Positions 9,335-20,406 are shown, counted from the stretch's first letter. The stretch: 64,000 bases of DNA from Pannonibacter sp. XCT-53 (GCF_009915765.1 NZ_JAABLQ010000002.1:248001-312000), one strand, 5' to 3'. Numbers and translations: made by a program. Notes: generated by a model not told the origin, from the sequence alone.

Positions 9335-10155
9335 GACTGCTTTTCCTGGGCGATCTGGTTGGCCGGTCCGGCCGCAGCGCCGTGATCGATGCGTTGCCGG
9401 GCCTGATCTCCGATCATCATCTCGACTTCGTCGTGGTCAATGGCGAGAACTCGGCTTCCGGCTTCGGCATCACCGAGGAGATCCTGCAGGACGTGCTGGA
9501 TGCCGGGGCCGATGTGGTGACCACGGGCAATCACATCTGGGACCAGCGCGAGACGCTGGTCTACATCGAGCGGCAGCCGCGCCTGCTGCGACCGGCCAAC
9601 TACCCGGCCGGCACGCCGGGGCGCGGCGTGAACCTGTTCACCGCAAGAAACGGCGCCAGGGTGGCCGTCGTCAACGTCATGGGTCGTGTCTACATGGATG
9701 CGCTCGATGATCCCTTTGCCAGCGTCGAGCGGGCCATCGCGGACTGCCCGCTTGGCCAGGTGGCTGATGCCATCGTGGTCGACATGCATGCGGAGGCGAC
9801 CAGCGAGAAGCAGGCCATGGGCCATTTCCTCGATGGGCGCGTCAGCCTCGTGGTCGGCACCCACACGCACGTTCCGACAGCCGATCACCAGATCCTGCCG
9901 GGCGGCACGGCCTACCTGTCGGATGCCGGCATGTGCGGCGACTATGACAGTGTCCTCGGCATGGACAAGGAGGAGCCGCTGAACCGCTTCCTGCGCAAGG
10001 TGCCCGGAGCGCGGTTCACGCCGGCGCTGGGCGAGGCGACGATCTGCGGCGTGGCGGTCGAGACCGACGACAGGACAGGACTTGCGACAGCGGTCGCGCC
10101 CTTGCGGCTCGGCGGTCGGCTCGACCCGGTGCTGCCGTCGTTCTGGTTCTCCTGA
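9331..10155 (+). CDS. YmdB-family metallophosphoesterase (TIGR00282)
   Basis: 274 aa, cytoplasmic. The dinuclear metal site is visible in order: GDLVGRSGR near the N-terminus, NGEN, GNHIWD, VDMHAEATSEK and GTHTHVPTAD. The family includes Bacillus YmdB, a 2',3'-cyclic nucleotide phosphodiesterase affecting motility and biofilm switching. Its role in alphaproteobacteria is not known to me. It overlaps the preceding folate gene by four bases, so the two are co-translated. Confidence 0.9.
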   Translation: MRLLFLGDLVGRSGRSAVIDALPGLISDHHLDFVVVNGENSASGFGITEEILQDVLDAGADVVTTGNHIWDQRETLVYIERQPRLLRPANYPAGTPGRGVNLFTARNGARVAVVNVMGRVYMDALDDPFASVERAIADCPLGQVADAIVVDMHAEATSEKQAMGHFLDGRVSLVVGTHTHVPTADHQILPGGTAYLSDAGMCGDYDSVLGMDKEEPLNRFLRKVPGARFTPALGEATICGVAVETDDRTGLATAVAPLRLGGRLDPVLPSFWFS

Positions 10156-10265
10156 TCCCCTTCGCCGTCGCGGGGACGCGGCGGCGGGTGGCTGGATTTT
10201 GGCGCCGTGTTTGCCTATAAGCGGCGCATTCTCTTCGCGTGTACGAGCAAACTGCCGGGAACATC

Positions 10266-11012
10266 ATGGCCGGACATTCACAATTCAAGAACATCATGCA
10301 CCGCAAGGGCCGCCAGGATGCGGTTCGGTCGAAGCTGTTTTCCAAGCTTTCGAAGGAAATCACTGTCGCCGCCAAGCACGGTGATCCCGATCCGGCTGCC
10401 AACCCGCGCCTGCGTCTGGCCATCCAGAACGCCAAGGCCCAGTCGATGCCCAAGGAGAACATCCAGCGGGCCATCAACAAGTCGCAGGGCGGCGACGCCG
10501 AGTCCTACGACGAGATCCGCTACGAGGGCTACGGTCCGGGCGGCGTTGCCATCATCGTCGAGGCGATGACGGACAACCGCAACCGCACCGCCTCCAACGT
10601 CCGCTCCTACTTCACCAAGTGTGGCGGGGCGATGGGCGAAACAGGCTCCGTGTCCTTCATGTTCGACAAGGTGGGCGAGATCATCTACCCGGCCAAGGCG
10701 GGCGCGGCGGATGCGGTCCTGGAAGCCGGCATCGAGGCGGGGGCGGAGGATGTGCAGTCCGACGCGGAGACGCACACGATCATCTGCTCGTTCGAGGATC
10801 TGGGCGAGGTGTCCCGGGCCCTGGAAGCGACCCTCGGGGAGCCTGAGTCGGTCAAGATCGTCTGGAAGCCGCAGAACCTGACGCCGGTCGACGCGGAAAA
10901 GGCGCAGACCCTGATGAAGCTGGTCGGCATGCTCGAGGACGATGACGACGTCCAGAACGTCTACGCCAACTTCGACATCGACGAAGAAACCATGGCCAGC
11001 CTCGCCGGCTGA
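10266..11012 (+). CDS. yebC: YebC/PmpR family regulatory protein
   Basis: 248 aa, full length. The signature [18 protein letters not shown], the [10 protein letters not shown] helix and the acidic C-terminus ([14 protein letters not shown]) match the YebC/PmpR family. Members were described as DNA-binding regulators (PmpR), and some also act in translation of proline-rich sequences. Which role applies cannot be read here. The ATG at 10266 is chosen because every family member begins MAGHS; only a weak GGGA precedes it. It is immediately upstream of ruvCAB, a neighbourhood shared by many bacteria. Confidence 0.95.
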   Translation: MAGHSQFKNIMHRKGRQDAVRSKLFSKLSKEITVAAKHGDPDPAANPRLRLAIQNAKAQSMPKENIQRAINKSQGGDAESYDEIRYEGYGPGGVAIIVEAMTDNRNRTASNVRSYFTKCGGAMGETGSVSFMFDKVGEIIYPAKAGAADAVLEAGIEAGAEDVQSDAETHTIICSFEDLGEVSRALEATLGEPESVKIVWKPQNLTPVDAEKAQTLMKLVGMLEDDDDVQNVYANFDIDEETMASLAG

Positions 11013-11031
11013 CAGCCAGTGCACGCCTGCC

Positions 11032-11056
11032 CAATCCCGGCCATCTGCCGGGATTG
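11032..11056 (+). terminator. Hairpin after yebC
   Basis: CAATCCCGGC (11032-11041) pairs perfectly with GCCGGGATTG (11047-11056) around a 5-nt loop. No T-run follows, so it may be a weak or Rho-assisted terminator. Confidence 0.55.
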
Positions 11057-11085
11057 GGCTGTGGCCATACCTTTGCCCCACCCAG

Positions 11086-11215
11086 GTCATCCCGGCCAAG
11101 TGCAGCGCCGAGCAGGGGCCGGCGGGGCGGGATGCTGATGTTTGAATGAGCTGACGTCGCAGACGCTTTTGCTCTCCGGTCCCGGATCTCCGCTTCGCTC
11201 TCCTCCGGGACGACC
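11086..11215. repeat. Composite palindromic intergenic repeat, diverged copy
   Basis: It starts GTCATCCCGGCCAAG, continues GCAGCGCCGAGC (5' module), and ends with CCCGGATCTCCGCTTCGCT...CCGGGACGACC (3' module). The order is the same as in the copies near 1864, 27125 and 36109, but shorter and more diverged. It fills most of the yebC-ruvC gap. Confidence 0.65.
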
Positions 11216-11351
11216 AGTGAGAGCCACGCAGTCGTCCTGCCCTGCCGCGCGACGTTCTCCGCAGCGCTGATCATCGAAAAACAAGCCGTCCTGCTCGCCT
11301 CTGGCCGTCTGTGCTGGCGCCCGGGCGCGACTTTTGTTACCGCTTTGTTCT

Positions 11352-11903
11352 ATGAAGCATCCGATTCGTATCCTCGGGATTGATCCCGGCCTGCGCCGCA
11401 CCGGCTGGGGCCTCATCGAGGCGCTGGGCAACAAGCTCACCTTTGTGGCCGCCGGCACCGTGACCTCCGACGAGAAGCGCGACCTGGCCGAGCGGCTGGT
11501 CCAGCTCCACGACGGGCTGCAGCAGGTGATCGCCGCGCAGGAGCCGCACGAGGCGGCCGTCGAGCACACGTTCGTCAACAAGGATGCCGGCGCGACGCTG
11601 AAGCTCGGGCAAGCGCGCGGCATCGCGCTTCTGGTGCCCGCGCTGCATGGGCTTGCCGTTTCGGAATACGCGCCGAACCTCGTGAAGAAGACCGTGGTCG
11701 GGACCGGTCATGCGGAAAAGGACCAGATCCGCCACATGGTCAAGATCCTGCTGCCCCGCGCCCGGTTCGACAGTGACGATGCCGCCGATGCGCTGGCGAT
11801 CGCGGTCTGTCACGCCCATCATCGCGGCGCGGCCAGCATGGAAGCAAAAGTAGCGGCAAAGGTGGCGGCCGGAGCCGTCCGGGCCACGAAGGGGGCAGCA
11901 TGA
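11352..11903 (+). CDS. ruvC: Holliday junction endonuclease RuvC
   Basis: 183 aa. It resolves Holliday junctions by paired nicks during recombination. The catalytic acidic residues fall where expected: Asp11 in ILGIDPG, the Glu in [10 protein letters not shown], and the C-terminal [12 protein letters not shown] pair. The ATG at 11352 ([13 protein letters not shown]) is preferred over an in-frame TTG at 11334, which adds only six residues. The C-terminal tail is Ala/Lys-rich. It overlaps ruvA by four bases. Confidence 0.96.
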   Translation: MKHPIRILGIDPGLRRTGWGLIEALGNKLTFVAAGTVTSDEKRDLAERLVQLHDGLQQVIAAQEPHEAAVEHTFVNKDAGATLKLGQARGIALLVPALHGLAVSEYAPNLVKKTVVGTGHAEKDQIRHMVKILLPRARFDSDDAADALAIAVCHAHHRGAASMEAKVAAKVAAGAVRATKGAA

Positions 11904-12520
11904 TCGGCAAGCTCAAGGGCACGATCGACAGCTATGGCGAGGATCACCTGATCCTCGACGTGCACGGGGTCGGCTATCAGGTGTTCTGTCCCTCCCGCGT
12001 GCTGCAGCAGCTGCCGCGGGCGGGGGAGGCGGCGGTCCTCTTCATCGAGACCATCGTCCGGGAGGACATGATCCGCCTCTACGGCTTCGCCTCGGAGGCC
12101 GAACGCGAGTGGTTCCGTCTTCTCATGACGGTGCAGGGGGTTGGCGCGAAGGTCGCCCTGGCGGTTCTCGGCGTCATGAAGGCAAGCGATGTGGCGACCG
12201 CCATTGCCCTGGGCGACAAGACCGCCCTGTCGCGGGCGCCGGGCGTGGGCAAGCGCGTCGCCGAGCGGCTCGTCATCGAGCTGAAGGACAAGGCGCCCGG
12301 ATATTCGAGCCTCGATGCCGACACGCTGGCGGTGGCCCAGACGGTGAGCGAGAATGTGGCCTCGCGTCCGGTGGCCGAGGCGGTGTCCGCGCTTACCAAC
12401 CTTGGATACGCCCAGGCGCAGGCCAGCGCCGCAGTGGCGCGCGCCGTGAAGGCAGCCGGCGAGGAGGCGACGACCGAGACCCTGATCCGCCTCGGGCTCA
12501 AGGAACTGGCGAGCCAGTAA
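11900..12520 (+). CDS. ruvA: Holliday junction DNA-binding subunit RuvA
   Basis: 206 aa. The N-terminal OB-fold ([23 protein letters not shown], under-annotated here only in part), the helix-hairpin-helix segment around [13 protein letters not shown] and [16 protein letters not shown], and the C-terminal RuvB-contacting three-helix domain ([13 protein letters not shown]...) are all present. RuvA tetramers clamp the junction and load RuvB. Start overlap with ruvC and a 54-bp gap to ruvB define a ruvCAB operon. Confidence 0.97.
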   Translation: MIGKLKGTIDSYGEDHLILDVHGVGYQVFCPSRVLQQLPRAGEAAVLFIETIVREDMIRLYGFASEAEREWFRLLMTVQGVGAKVALAVLGVMKASDVATAIALGDKTALSRAPGVGKRVAERLVIELKDKAPGYSSLDADTLAVAQTVSENVASRPVAEAVSALTNLGYAQAQASAAVARAVKAAGEEATTETLIRLGLKELASQ

Positions 12521-12574
12521 ACCGGGCAGGCGATGGACCGGGGCAACGGCCCCTGGCAAGGAAAGCACAGGCGT

Positions 12575-13624
12575 ATGGAAGACAGCGAACGGCTGGTGAC
12601 CCCACAGATCCGGGGCGACGAGATCGACACGACCATGCGGCCGCAGTCCCTGGACGAGTTCGTCGGTCAGGCGCAGGCCCGTGCCAATCTGAAGGTCTTC
12701 ATCGGCGCGGCCAAGGCCCGGGGCGAGGCGCTTGACCACGTCCTGTTCGTCGGCCCTCCGGGACTGGGCAAGACCACGCTGGCCCAGATCATGGCGCGCG
12801 AACTCGGGGTCAACTTCCGGGCCACATCGGGTCCGGTCATCGCCAAGGCCGGGGACCTGGCCGCGCTCTTGACCAACCTGGAAGAGCGCGATGTGCTGTT
12901 CATCGACGAGATCCACCGTCTGAGCCCTGCCGTCGAGGAAGTGCTCTATCCGGCGATGGAAGACTTCCAGCTCGACCTGATCATCGGCGAGGGGCCGGCT
13001 GCCCGTTCGGTCAAGATCGACCTTGCAAAGTTCACGCTGGTTGCCGCAACGACGCGTCTTGGCCTGCTGACGACGCCCCTGCGTGACCGTTTCGGCATTC
13101 CGGTGCGGCTCGAATTCTACACGGTCGAGGAGCTGGAGCTGATCGTCAACCGGGGCGCGCGGCTGCTTGGCATCGGCATGGCTCCGGATGGCGCGCGCGA
13201 GATCGCCATGCGCGCCCGCGGAACGCCGCGCATCGCCGGGCGCCTGCTGCGCCGGGTGCGCGATTTCGCCGTCTTCGCCGGGCAGGACACCGTCGACCGC
13301 GCCACCGCGGACCGGGCCCTGTCCCAGCTTGAGGTCGACAACGCCGGTCTCGACAGTCTCGACCGGCGCTACCTCACGCAGATCGCGCTCAATTTCGGCG
13401 GCGGACCCGTCGGGATCGAGACGATCGCGGCCGCCTTGTCCGAACCGCGCGACGCCATCGAGGAGATCGTCGAGCCGTTCCTGATCCAGAACGGCTTCAT
13501 CCAGCGCACCCCGCGCGGCCGGATGTTGACGCCCCAGTCGTTCCGGCATCTCGGACTTGCGGTGCCGCAACGTGCCGATGCGCCCCAGCTCGGACTTTTT
13601 CCGGACGTGACAAACGAACTGTAA
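12575..13624 (+). CDS. ruvB: Holliday junction branch-migration ATPase RuvB
   Basis: 349 aa, a AAA+ motor that drives branch migration with RuvA. Walker A GPPGLGKT lies at residues 60-67, Walker B reads [10 protein letters not shown], sensor 1 is near AATTRLG, and a C-terminal winged helix ends at GLFPD. The ATG at 12575 ([14 protein letters not shown]) fits the usual alphaproteobacterial start; an in-frame ATG at 12533 would add 14 unusual residues. No clear terminator follows before the chemoreceptor gene. Confidence 0.97.
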   Translation: MEDSERLVTPQIRGDEIDTTMRPQSLDEFVGQAQARANLKVFIGAAKARGEALDHVLFVGPPGLGKTTLAQIMARELGVNFRATSGPVIAKAGDLAALLTNLEERDVLFIDEIHRLSPAVEEVLYPAMEDFQLDLIIGEGPAARSVKIDLAKFTLVAATTRLGLLTTPLRDRFGIPVRLEFYTVEELELIVNRGARLLGIGMAPDGAREIAMRARGTPRIAGRLLRRVRDFAVFAGQDTVDRATADRALSQLEVDNAGLDSLDRRYLTQIALNFGGGPVGIETIAAALSEPRDAIEEIVEPFLIQNGFIQRTPRGRMLTPQSFRHLGLAVPQRADAPQLGLFPDVTNEL

Positions 13625-13806
13625 ATCGGGGTCAAGCTGCTGAGGTTACGCAGCTTTCGTTCGGCGCGATCCTGTCCGCCTGGAGGGCATGGTGTCCAAA
13701 GTGTTAAACACCATGGGCAGATTTGCTGAGGCTCGCCCTTCGGATTAAGCATTTTTTTGTGAGTTTCCGTCAGCCTCGAAAAAAATCTGAGGGCGGGAAC
13801 GCAGCA

Positions 13807-15921
13807 ATGATCCTGAATCGACTGTCAAACAAGATGGCTCTGATGTTCTTCGTCGGAGCTTCCGTGATGTGCGCAGCCACTGTGCTTGTCACGTCCATGC
13901 TCGCAGGCCGTGTTGCCGACGAGCAGGCCCAGCGTGCGCTTGCCAGCGCGACGCTCGGCAAGAGCCAGACCCTGACGCTGGCCCTGGCGCAGCGCCAGGA
14001 CAGCGCCCGTTTCTTCGCCAGCGTGTCCGACGCCAAGGACGCCATGATGAAGATGACGGCCGGCTGGAAGGTGCTGAAGGAAAACCACACCGAACAGCTC
14101 CGCAAGATCTTCGTCGAGGACAATCCCTACGGCGAGAACGAGCGTGAGAAGCTGATCGAGCCGCAGGTTTCCAACTTCTACGCCAACAACCACAAGCCCA
14201 TCCACCAGTCGATCGGCAACATGATCGGGCAGGGCCTGTTCAGCGACATGATGCTGGTCGACGTGGATGGCAACGTCATCTACTCGTACAAGAAGGGCGA
14301 GGAGTTCGCCCGCAACCTTTCGGCTCCGGAACTGGCCGACTCGGCCCTGAAGGCTGCCGTTGGCCCGCTGCTGGCTGCCACCGACCGCTCGTCGGCAGGC
14401 ATGCCGCACATCACCACCTCCGGTTTCCGCGTCAATGCCGAGGGCAAGGTCGAGCTGCTGCTGGCTACCCCGGTGTTCTCGCATGACCGGTTCTTCGGCG
14501 TGATCGGCTATCAGGTGGCGATGGAGCGTCTGATCCCGCTCATCGTCAAGAAGAGCGGCGTCGGCGAGACCGAGCATGCCCTGCTGGTTGATGCCTCGGG
14601 CAATGCTGCCATCTTCGACGCCGGGTCCACCGACAGCCTCGGTGCCCAGCTGTCCAGCATCACCACCGCCCCGGACTCCATGGTCATCCATGACGTGGAC
14701 TACCAGTTCCTGACGGAGCAGGGCGAGCTGCTCGGCACCTCCTACTCCGTCGGCGCGGCCGTCGAGGAAGCGGAGCTGGCGGCTGCGGCACAGGAAATCA
14801 CGTTCGGTGCCATCCTGGCCGGCGTGCTGGCGCTGCTGCCCATCGTCGCCGTGATCTGGCTGATGACTGCCCGCATGTTCGCACCGCTGCAGACCCTCTC
14901 CGGCGTGGCCCGCAAGATCGCCGACGGCGACCTGACGGTGCAGGTCAACGCGCTCGACCGCAAGGACGAGATCGGCGAGATGGCCCGCTGCGTCGAGGTC
15001 TTCAAGGACAACTCCATCGAGCGTGAACGCCTCGCCGAAGAGCGCAAGGCCGGCCACATTGCCCGCGAGCAGCGCGAGCAGGCCATCGACGCGATGATCA
15101 ATGCCTTCCGTCACGAAGCCCAGTCCGTGCTGAGCGCCGTGGAGGAGAACCTGGTCCAGGTCGAGGAACTGTCCACGATCCTGAGCTCGCGGTCGTCGGT
15201 GGCTGCCGAGCGCGGCTCGCAGGCGGTGATGAACTCCGAAAATGCCTCGGCCAACGTGCAGGCAGTGGCCTCGGCCACGGAAGAGCTGAACGCTTCCATC
15301 GCCGAGATCGCCCGTCAGGTCGCCACGACCGCCGACGTCGTCGGTCGCACCACGGCCAATGCGCAGTCGTCCAACGTCAAGATCGCGGGTCTTGCGGCGG
15401 CCGCCAACAAGATTGGCGAAGTTGTCGACCTGATCCGCGCCATTGCCGAGCAGACCAACCTGCTGGCCCTGAACGCCACGATCGAGGCCGCCCGTGCCGG
15501 TGAGGCCGGTCGCGGCTTCGCGGTCGTCGCTGCCGAAGTGAAGGAACTGGCCAACCAGACCTCCAAGGCGACGGAAGAAATCTCGGCCCAGATCGCAGCC
15601 ATCCAGGCCTCGACCTCCGACGCCGTGGAAGAGATCGCCGAAGTGTCGCAGTCGATGGAAGAGGTCAACAGCTACACCGCCTCCATCGCCGGCGCTGTCC
15701 GCGAACAGGGCTCGGCCACCGGCGAGATCTCCCGCAACGTCGCCGAGGCCGCCCGCGGCACCATGGCCGTGACCGGTGCGATCTCGACGCTGAACGCCGA
15801 CATCACGGAAAACTCCACCTCGGCCGAAACGATGCGCGAGGCGACGCTGGCGATGAAGCGCCAGGCCGACACGCTGCGCCACTCGGTGGAGCGCTTCCTG
15901 TCCCAGGTGGCCGCAGCCTGA
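13807..15921 (+). CDS. Methyl-accepting chemotaxis protein
   Basis: 704 aa. TM1 ([19 protein letters not shown] region, about residues 10-30) is followed by a ~300-residue periplasmic Cache-like ligand domain. TM2 (about 340-360, [18 protein letters not shown]) leads into a HAMP domain ([15 protein letters not shown]) and a signalling domain with the conserved tip [21 protein letters not shown]. It has no C-terminal NWETF-type CheR-binding pentapeptide (it ends FLSQVAAA). The ATG at 13807 puts a short basic N-terminus before TM1; the longer frame from 13723 has no similarity. It stands alone, 34 kb from the che operon. Its ligand is unknown. Confidence 0.94.
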   Translation: MILNRLSNKMALMFFVGASVMCAATVLVTSMLAGRVADEQAQRALASATLGKSQTLTLALAQRQDSARFFASVSDAKDAMMKMTAGWKVLKENHTEQLRKIFVEDNPYGENEREKLIEPQVSNFYANNHKPIHQSIGNMIGQGLFSDMMLVDVDGNVIYSYKKGEEFARNLSAPELADSALKAAVGPLLAATDRSSAGMPHITTSGFRVNAEGKVELLLATPVFSHDRFFGVIGYQVAMERLIPLIVKKSGVGETEHALLVDASGNAAIFDAGSTDSLGAQLSSITTAPDSMVIHDVDYQFLTEQGELLGTSYSVGAAVEEAELAAAAQEITFGAILAGVLALLPIVAVIWLMTARMFAPLQTLSGVARKIADGDLTVQVNALDRKDEIGEMARCVEVFKDNSIERERLAEERKAGHIAREQREQAIDAMINAFRHEAQSVLSAVEENLVQVEELSTILSSRSSVAAERGSQAVMNSENASANVQAVASATEELNASIAEIARQVATTADVVGRTTANAQSSNVKIAGLAAAANKIGEVVDLIRAIAEQTNLLALNATIEAARAGEAGRGFAVVAAEVKELANQTSKATEEISAQIAAIQASTSDAVEEIAEVSQSMEEVNSYTASIAGAVREQGSATGEISRNVAEAARGTMAVTGAISTLNADITENSTSAETMREATLAMKRQADTLRHSVERFLSQVAAA

Positions 15922-15944
15922 TCCACCGGATCCGGACGAAACCT

Positions 15945-15974
15945 GACCCCGCCCCTGTGGCGGGGTCTTGCTTT
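15945..15974 (+). terminator. Rho-independent terminator of the chemoreceptor gene
   Basis: GACCCCGCC (15945-15953) pairs with GGCGGGGTC (15959-15967), followed by TTGCTTT. Confidence 0.85.
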
Positions 15975-16023
15975 GAGGTCATGCCATCCCGTACTCCGGC
16001 AGCGAACCAGACGCGAGGCGAGG

Positions 16024-16473
16024 ATGCAGCAGACCTGGAATGACCTGTCCGGCCATCTGGCCGACGGCGGCCATGTGCTGGCCGTCAGGGTCTACTACGA
16101 GGACACGGACTTCACCGGTCTGGTCTATCACGGCTCCTATGTGCGCTTCTTCGAGCGGGGCCGCTCCGATTTCCTGCGTCTCTGCGGCATCCATCACGCC
16201 GAGCTGGGGGCCGGCCTGCATGGTCCCGCGCTTGCCTTCGCGGTCCGGCAGCTCAACGTCAGCTACCTGCGTCCGGCCCGGATCGACGATGTGCTGGAGA
16301 TCCGCACACAGCTTGTTGAAGCCCGCGGAGCGCGCATCCGGCTGCTCCAGCGGGCCTTGCGCGCGGATGAGCTGCTGGCCGAGGCCGATGTCACGGTTGC
16401 CGTCATTACCGCTGACGGCCGGCCGACCAGACTGCCCGCCCATCTCGCTCAAAGGCTTGAAAACAAAGCCTGA
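16024..16473 (+). CDS. ybgC: Tol-Pal-associated acyl-CoA thioesterase YbgC
   Basis: 149 aa, a hot-dog fold thioesterase. The active-site region YYEDTDFTGLVYHGSYVRFFERGR, with its catalytic Asp, is intact. YbgC members hydrolyse acyl-CoA thioesters and are usually the first gene of tol-pal clusters. The ATG at 16024 follows GCGAGGCGAGG; an upstream in-frame TTG at 15973 would read through the terminator of the previous gene and is rejected. A 295-bp gap separates it from tolQ, so tolQ may have its own promoter. Confidence 0.93.
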   Translation: MQQTWNDLSGHLADGGHVLAVRVYYEDTDFTGLVYHGSYVRFFERGRSDFLRLCGIHHAELGAGLHGPALAFAVRQLNVSYLRPARIDDVLEIRTQLVEARGARIRLLQRALRADELLAEADVTVAVITADGRPTRLPAHLAQRLENKA

Positions 16474-16768
16474 ATCTCTCCTGCCTGAAAGGCTTCCGGC
16501 TCCCGGCCGGCGCCCCAGCGGGGCGTGCGGCGCGGCCTTGCGGCCCTGTCCGTCGCAAATTCTTGCTGCAATGCGGTGATTTTAACACGGCGGTAACCTT
16601 AATCGCGGTTATTAAAACCGGTCCTGTGCGCCGGCACAGTCCCAGTTTTGCCAAATTCAGCCGTCAGGAAGGCCACGGTTCCGGAGCATGCCCCAAGACA
16701 CCGGACAGCGGACGCACTGGCGCAACTGACCGCGTACGACAACTTCACGGCCGAGAGGTCCAGTATCA

Positions 16769-17476
16769 ATGAATGAAATCGCCCAGACGACGATGGCAGC
16801 GCAGGCCCACGACGTGTCGTTTTTCGGTCTGTTCATGCAAGCACATTTTGTTGTCAAGCTCGTCATGGTCGGCTTGCTTGCGGCATCTGTGTGGACGTGG
16901 GCGATCATTGTCGACAAGGCCCTGCTCTATGCGCGCACCAAGCGCCAGATGACCCGGTTCGAGACCGTGTTCTGGTCCGGCCAGTCGCTGGAGGAGCTGT
17001 ACAAGACCCTGTCCAACCGGGCCAATCACTCCATGGCAGCCCTGTTCGTCGCCGCGATGCGCGAGTGGAAGCGCAGCCATGAAGGCTCGCGCCCGGCGCT
17101 GCACAGCCTGCAGCAGCGCATCGACCGCGTGATGGACGTGACGATCCAGCGCGAATCCGAGCGCCTGGAATCGCAGCTGCTGGTCCTGGCCACGGTCGGC
17201 ACCGCGGCGCCTTTCATCGGTCTGTTCGGAACGGTCTGGGGCATCATGACCGCCTTCCAGGCCATCGCGCAGTCCGAGAACACCTCGCTCGCCGTCGTGG
17301 CCCCGGGCATTGCCGAAGCGCTGTTCGCGACGGCGATCGGCCTTGTCGCGGCCATTCCGGCCGTGATCGCCTACAACAAGCTGCAGACAGACGCCGGCAA
17401 GCTGACCTCCCGCATGGAAGGCTTTGCTGATGAGTTCTCCGCGATCCTGTCGCGCCAGATCGACGAACGGATGTAA
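16769..17476 (+). CDS. tolQ: Tol-Pal system protein TolQ
   Basis: 235 aa. It has three membrane segments: one near residues 25-50 (VVKLVMVGLLAASVWTWAII) and two in the C-terminal half (TVGTAAPFIGLFGTVWGIM and GLVAAIPAVIAYN). This is the ExbB/TolQ/MotA topology. TolQ with TolR forms the proton-driven stator that energises TolA for outer-membrane constriction at division. GAGAGG lies 10 bases upstream of the ATG. tolR starts three bases after its stop. The upstream gap has a dyad (TAACC and GGTTA, about 16590-16610) of unknown meaning. Confidence 0.96.
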   Translation: MNEIAQTTMAAQAHDVSFFGLFMQAHFVVKLVMVGLLAASVWTWAIIVDKALLYARTKRQMTRFETVFWSGQSLEELYKTLSNRANHSMAALFVAAMREWKRSHEGSRPALHSLQQRIDRVMDVTIQRESERLESQLLVLATVGTAAPFIGLFGTVWGIMTAFQAIAQSENTSLAVVAPGIAEALFATAIGLVAAIPAVIAYNKLQTDAGKLTSRMEGFADEFSAILSRQIDERM

Positions 17477-17479
17477 GCG

Positions 17480-17929
17480 ATGAGCATGAACGTGGGCTCT
17501 GGAGGCGGCGGAGGTGGCAGCCGTCGCCGCCGCGGACGACGGGCCGCCCCGATGTCCGAGATCAACATCACGCCCTTCGTGGACGTGATGCTCGTGCTCC
17601 TTGTCATCTTCATGGTCGCTGCCCCGCTGCTGACGGTCGGCGTGCCGATCGACCTGCCCGAGACCTCGGCCAAGCCTCTCGAGGGCGACAAGGAGCCGAT
17701 CACGATCTCGGTCAATTCCACCGGCCAGATCTACATCCAGAACACCGAGATCCCGCTGGAGGAAGTCGTCCCGAAACTCAGCGCGATCGCGGCCAATGGC
17801 TATGAAGAGCGGATTTACGTGCGCGGCGACCAGAACGCGGATTACGGCACCATGATGAAGATCATGGCCCGCATCAACGCGGCCGGGTTCAAGCGCCTGG
17901 GACTTGTGACCGTTGAAGAAGGGTCCTGA
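17480..17929 (+). CDS. tolR: Tol-Pal system protein TolR
   Basis: 149 aa. A Gly- and Arg-rich N-terminus (GSGGGGGGSRRRRGRR region) precedes ISEINITPFVDVMLVLLVIFM, where the membrane Asp conducts protons with TolQ. The periplasmic ExbD-like domain follows. The polyglycine/polyarginine start is longer than in E. coli TolR but common in alphaproteobacteria. It is 3 bp after tolQ and 6 bp before tolA, a tight operon. Confidence 0.96.
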   Translation: MSMNVGSGGGGGGSRRRRGRRAAPMSEINITPFVDVMLVLLVIFMVAAPLLTVGVPIDLPETSAKPLEGDKEPITISVNSTGQIYIQNTEIPLEEVVPKLSAIAANGYEERIYVRGDQNADYGTMMKIMARINAAGFKRLGLVTVEEGS

Positions 17930-17935
17930 CGTCTG

Positions 17936-18934
17936 ATGCGTGCCGGGTTGATCGCATCGCTGACCGGTCACGTGGCCATTTTTGTCTGGGCGCTCGTCGG
18001 GCTCCCGGAAACGCGTCCGTTCGAGACGAAGCAGGTGGAATCCCTTCCCGTCGATCTCGTTCCCATCGGCGAGTTCACCCAGCTCAACAAGGGCGAGAAG
18101 ACGGCCGAGCTGAAGGAAAAGCCGAACGAGTCGACGTCCAAGGAGACGAAGAACACCAACATCCAGCCGGACAAGCCGGCGGGCGAGTCCAAGGTGGAGC
18201 TGCCGACCCCGCCGACGCCGCGTCCGACGACGCAGGCGGTGAGGGCTCCCGAGCCGACTGCGGCCCCGCCGCCGGCCCCGACCCCGCCCGAGCCCGCGCC
18301 GCCGAAGCCGGAACCGCCGAAGCCCGCCGAGGCCCCGCCGACGCCGGCCCCCACGCCGGAGCGGCCCAGGGTCGCCGAGGCGACGCCGGTCGAGGAAGCC
18401 CCCAAGCCCCAGGTGGCCGAGCCCGTCCGGGTGACGCCGAAGTCCAAGCCCACGCCGCCGCGCCCGACGCGTCCCACCGAGACCGCGCAGGCGCAGCCGA
18501 CGCAGGAGCAGGACTTCAATCCCAACCAGATCAGCGCCCTGCTGAACAAGGTTGACCCGTCGGGCGGCGGCACGGCCGGCAACCGCGAGGCCGCCTCGCT
18601 CGGCAGCCGGGACGGAAACAACAACGTCAAGATGACGGTTTCCGAGCTGGATGCGCTGCGCGGGCAGATCTCGCGCTGCTGGAACCCGCCTGCCGGTGCC
18701 ATCGGCGCCGAGGATCTTCTCGTCCGCGTGCAGTTCAACCTGACGGAAGCCGGCGAAGTCTCCGGCATGCCGCGGATCCTGAACTCGAGCGGCAACCCGT
18801 CCTTCCGCGCCGCCTCCGACAGCGCGGTGCGCGCCGTCATGCGCTGCGCACCCTACTCCCTCCCGGTCGAGAAATACGACGCGTGGAAGGAAGTGATCAT
18901 CAATTTCGACCCCCGCGAAATGCTGGGGGGCTGA
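17936..18934 (+). CDS. tolA: Tol-Pal system protein TolA
   Basis: 332 aa. An N-terminal signal anchor ([19 protein letters not shown]) is followed by a linker that is Pro/Ala/Glu-rich rather than the long Ala/Lys helix of E. coli. Repeated PPKPEP-like units span about residues 85-190. The C-terminal TonB/TolA-like domain ([18 protein letters not shown]... [21 protein letters not shown]) has two Cys that could form a disulfide. TolA links the inner-membrane stator to Pal/TolB across the periplasm. tolB begins about 30 bp after the stop. Confidence 0.93.
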   Translation: MRAGLIASLTGHVAIFVWALVGLPETRPFETKQVESLPVDLVPIGEFTQLNKGEKTAELKEKPNESTSKETKNTNIQPDKPAGESKVELPTPPTPRPTTQAVRAPEPTAAPPPAPTPPEPAPPKPEPPKPAEAPPTPAPTPERPRVAEATPVEEAPKPQVAEPVRVTPKSKPTPPRPTRPTETAQAQPTQEQDFNPNQISALLNKVDPSGGGTAGNREAASLGSRDGNNNVKMTVSELDALRGQISRCWNPPAGAIGAEDLLVRVQFNLTEAGEVSGMPRILNSSGNPSFRAASDSAVRAVMRCAPYSLPVEKYDAWKEVIINFDPREMLGG

Positions 18935-18966
18935 CCGTGACTTGCAAATCTGGAGCCCCGTTGCCC

Positions 18967-20316
18967 ATGAGAAACCTTCGCACCAAGATCCGGTGTGTTG
19001 CCTGGATCAAGGCAGCAATGGCCGGCTGCTTCTTCGCCCTCGCGAGCCTTGCGCCCGTCGCACCGGCCCAGGCCCTGATCGAGATCGACATCACCCAGGG
19101 CACCGTCGAGCCGCTGCCGATCGCGCTGCCCGATTTTGCCCCGGAAGGCGCCGATGCCCAGCTCGCCCGCGAGCTGACCGCCGTGATTGCCAACAACCTG
19201 CGCCGTTCGGGCCTGTTCCGTCCGCTGGATCCGGCCAGCTACATCGAGAAGGGCATCACCGCCAACACCTCGCCGCGCTTCGGCGACTGGCGCACGATCG
19301 GGGCCCAGGCTCTCGTGGCCGGCTCGCTTGCCCGGCAGGCTGACGGGCGCCTGCGCGCCGAGTTCCGCCTGTGGGACGTGTTCGCCGGCGAGCAGATGCT
19401 CGGCCAGCAGTTCTTCACCACCCAGGAGAACTGGCGCCGGCTGGCGCACATCATCTCCGACGCGATCTACGAGCGTCTGACCGGTGAAAAGGGCTATTTC
19501 GACACGCGCATCGTCTATGTCGACGAGAGCGGGCCGAAGAGCCGGCGCGTCAAGCGTCTGGCGATCATGGACCAGGATGGCGCGAATGTCCGCTATCTGA
19601 CCCGGGGCGAGGACCTGGTGCTGACCCCGCGCTTCTCGCCGACGACGCAGGAAATCACCTACATGGCCTACACCGGGACCGATCCCAGCGTGTTCCTGCT
19701 CAACATCGAGACAGGCCAGCGCGAGATCGTCGGCAACTTCCCCGGCATGACCTTCGCGCCGCGGTTCTCGCCGGATGGCCAGCGCGTCGTGATGAGCCTG
19801 CAGCAGGGCGGCAACGCGAACATCTTCGTGATGGACCTGCGCTCGCGCGCCACCACGCGCCTGACCAACACGCCGGCAATCGACACCAGCCCGTCCTATT
19901 CGCCGGACGGCTCGCAGATCGTGTTCGAGTCCGACCGGGGCGGCACGCAGCAGCTCTACGTCATGGGCGCGGACGGCTCCAACCCGCAGCGCATCAGCTT
20001 CGGTCCGGGCCGTTACTCGACGCCGGTCTGGTCGCCGCGCGGTGACCTCATCGCCTTCACCAAGCAGTATCAGGGCCGCTTCATGATCGGCGTGATGCGG
20101 CCGGACGGGAAGGGCGAGCGCATCCTGACCGAAGGCTTCCACAACGAGGGGCCGGCCTGGGCGCCGAACGGCCGCGTCCTGACGTTCTTCCGCGACTCTC
20201 CGGGCGCCAACGGCGGTCCGCAGGTCTGGACGGTGGACCTGACCGGTCACAATGAATTGAAGATCGACACGCCGGGCTTCGGCTCGGACCCGTCCTGGTC
20301 GCCGCTGATCGACTGA
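18967..20316 (+). CDS. tolB: Tol-Pal system periplasmic protein TolB
   Basis: 449 aa. It has a signal peptide (basic start, hydrophobic [18 protein letters not shown], cleavage near AQA), an N-terminal TolB domain and a six-bladed WD-like beta-propeller with repeated FSPDG/YSPDG motifs. It binds Pal and is released to recruit the machine at division. The start is uncertain. The ATG at 18967 is reported, but an in-frame TTG at 18961 has better spacing to GGAG (five bases), and a GTG at 18937 is also possible. All give the same mature protein. Confidence 0.95.
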   Translation: MRNLRTKIRCVAWIKAAMAGCFFALASLAPVAPAQALIEIDITQGTVEPLPIALPDFAPEGADAQLARELTAVIANNLRRSGLFRPLDPASYIEKGITANTSPRFGDWRTIGAQALVAGSLARQADGRLRAEFRLWDVFAGEQMLGQQFFTTQENWRRLAHIISDAIYERLTGEKGYFDTRIVYVDESGPKSRRVKRLAIMDQDGANVRYLTRGEDLVLTPRFSPTTQEITYMAYTGTDPSVFLLNIETGQREIVGNFPGMTFAPRFSPDGQRVVMSLQQGGNANIFVMDLRSRATTRLTNTPAIDTSPSYSPDGSQIVFESDRGGTQQLYVMGADGSNPQRISFGPGRYSTPVWSPRGDLIAFTKQYQGRFMIGVMRPDGKGERILTEGFHNEGPAWAPNGRVLTFFRDSPGANGGPQVWTVDLTGHNELKIDTPGFGSDPSWSPLID

Positions 20317-20406
20317 GGACACACGGCAAACTGCCGCGACAGCGGCAGCTCTCAAGCGCGGCGAAAGCCGCAGAAAAGGCCGGTTGCGTTCAGGTCATTG
20401 ACCGAA

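Noticed and set aside
11819..13570. A 583-codon frame antisense to ruvA and ruvB
   Set aside because: Mirror of the coding bias of the ruv genes; the sequence is Arg/Gly/His-rich with no recognisable domain.
13825..15882. A 685-codon frame antisense to the chemoreceptor gene
   Set aside because: It exactly mirrors the chemoreceptor codons and has a composition unlike real proteins (Gly/His/Asp/Arg-rich).
16575..16625. TTAA pairs upstream of tolQ as a possible CtrA box
   Set aside because: The spacers are 9 and 13 bp, not the 7 bp of a CtrA box.
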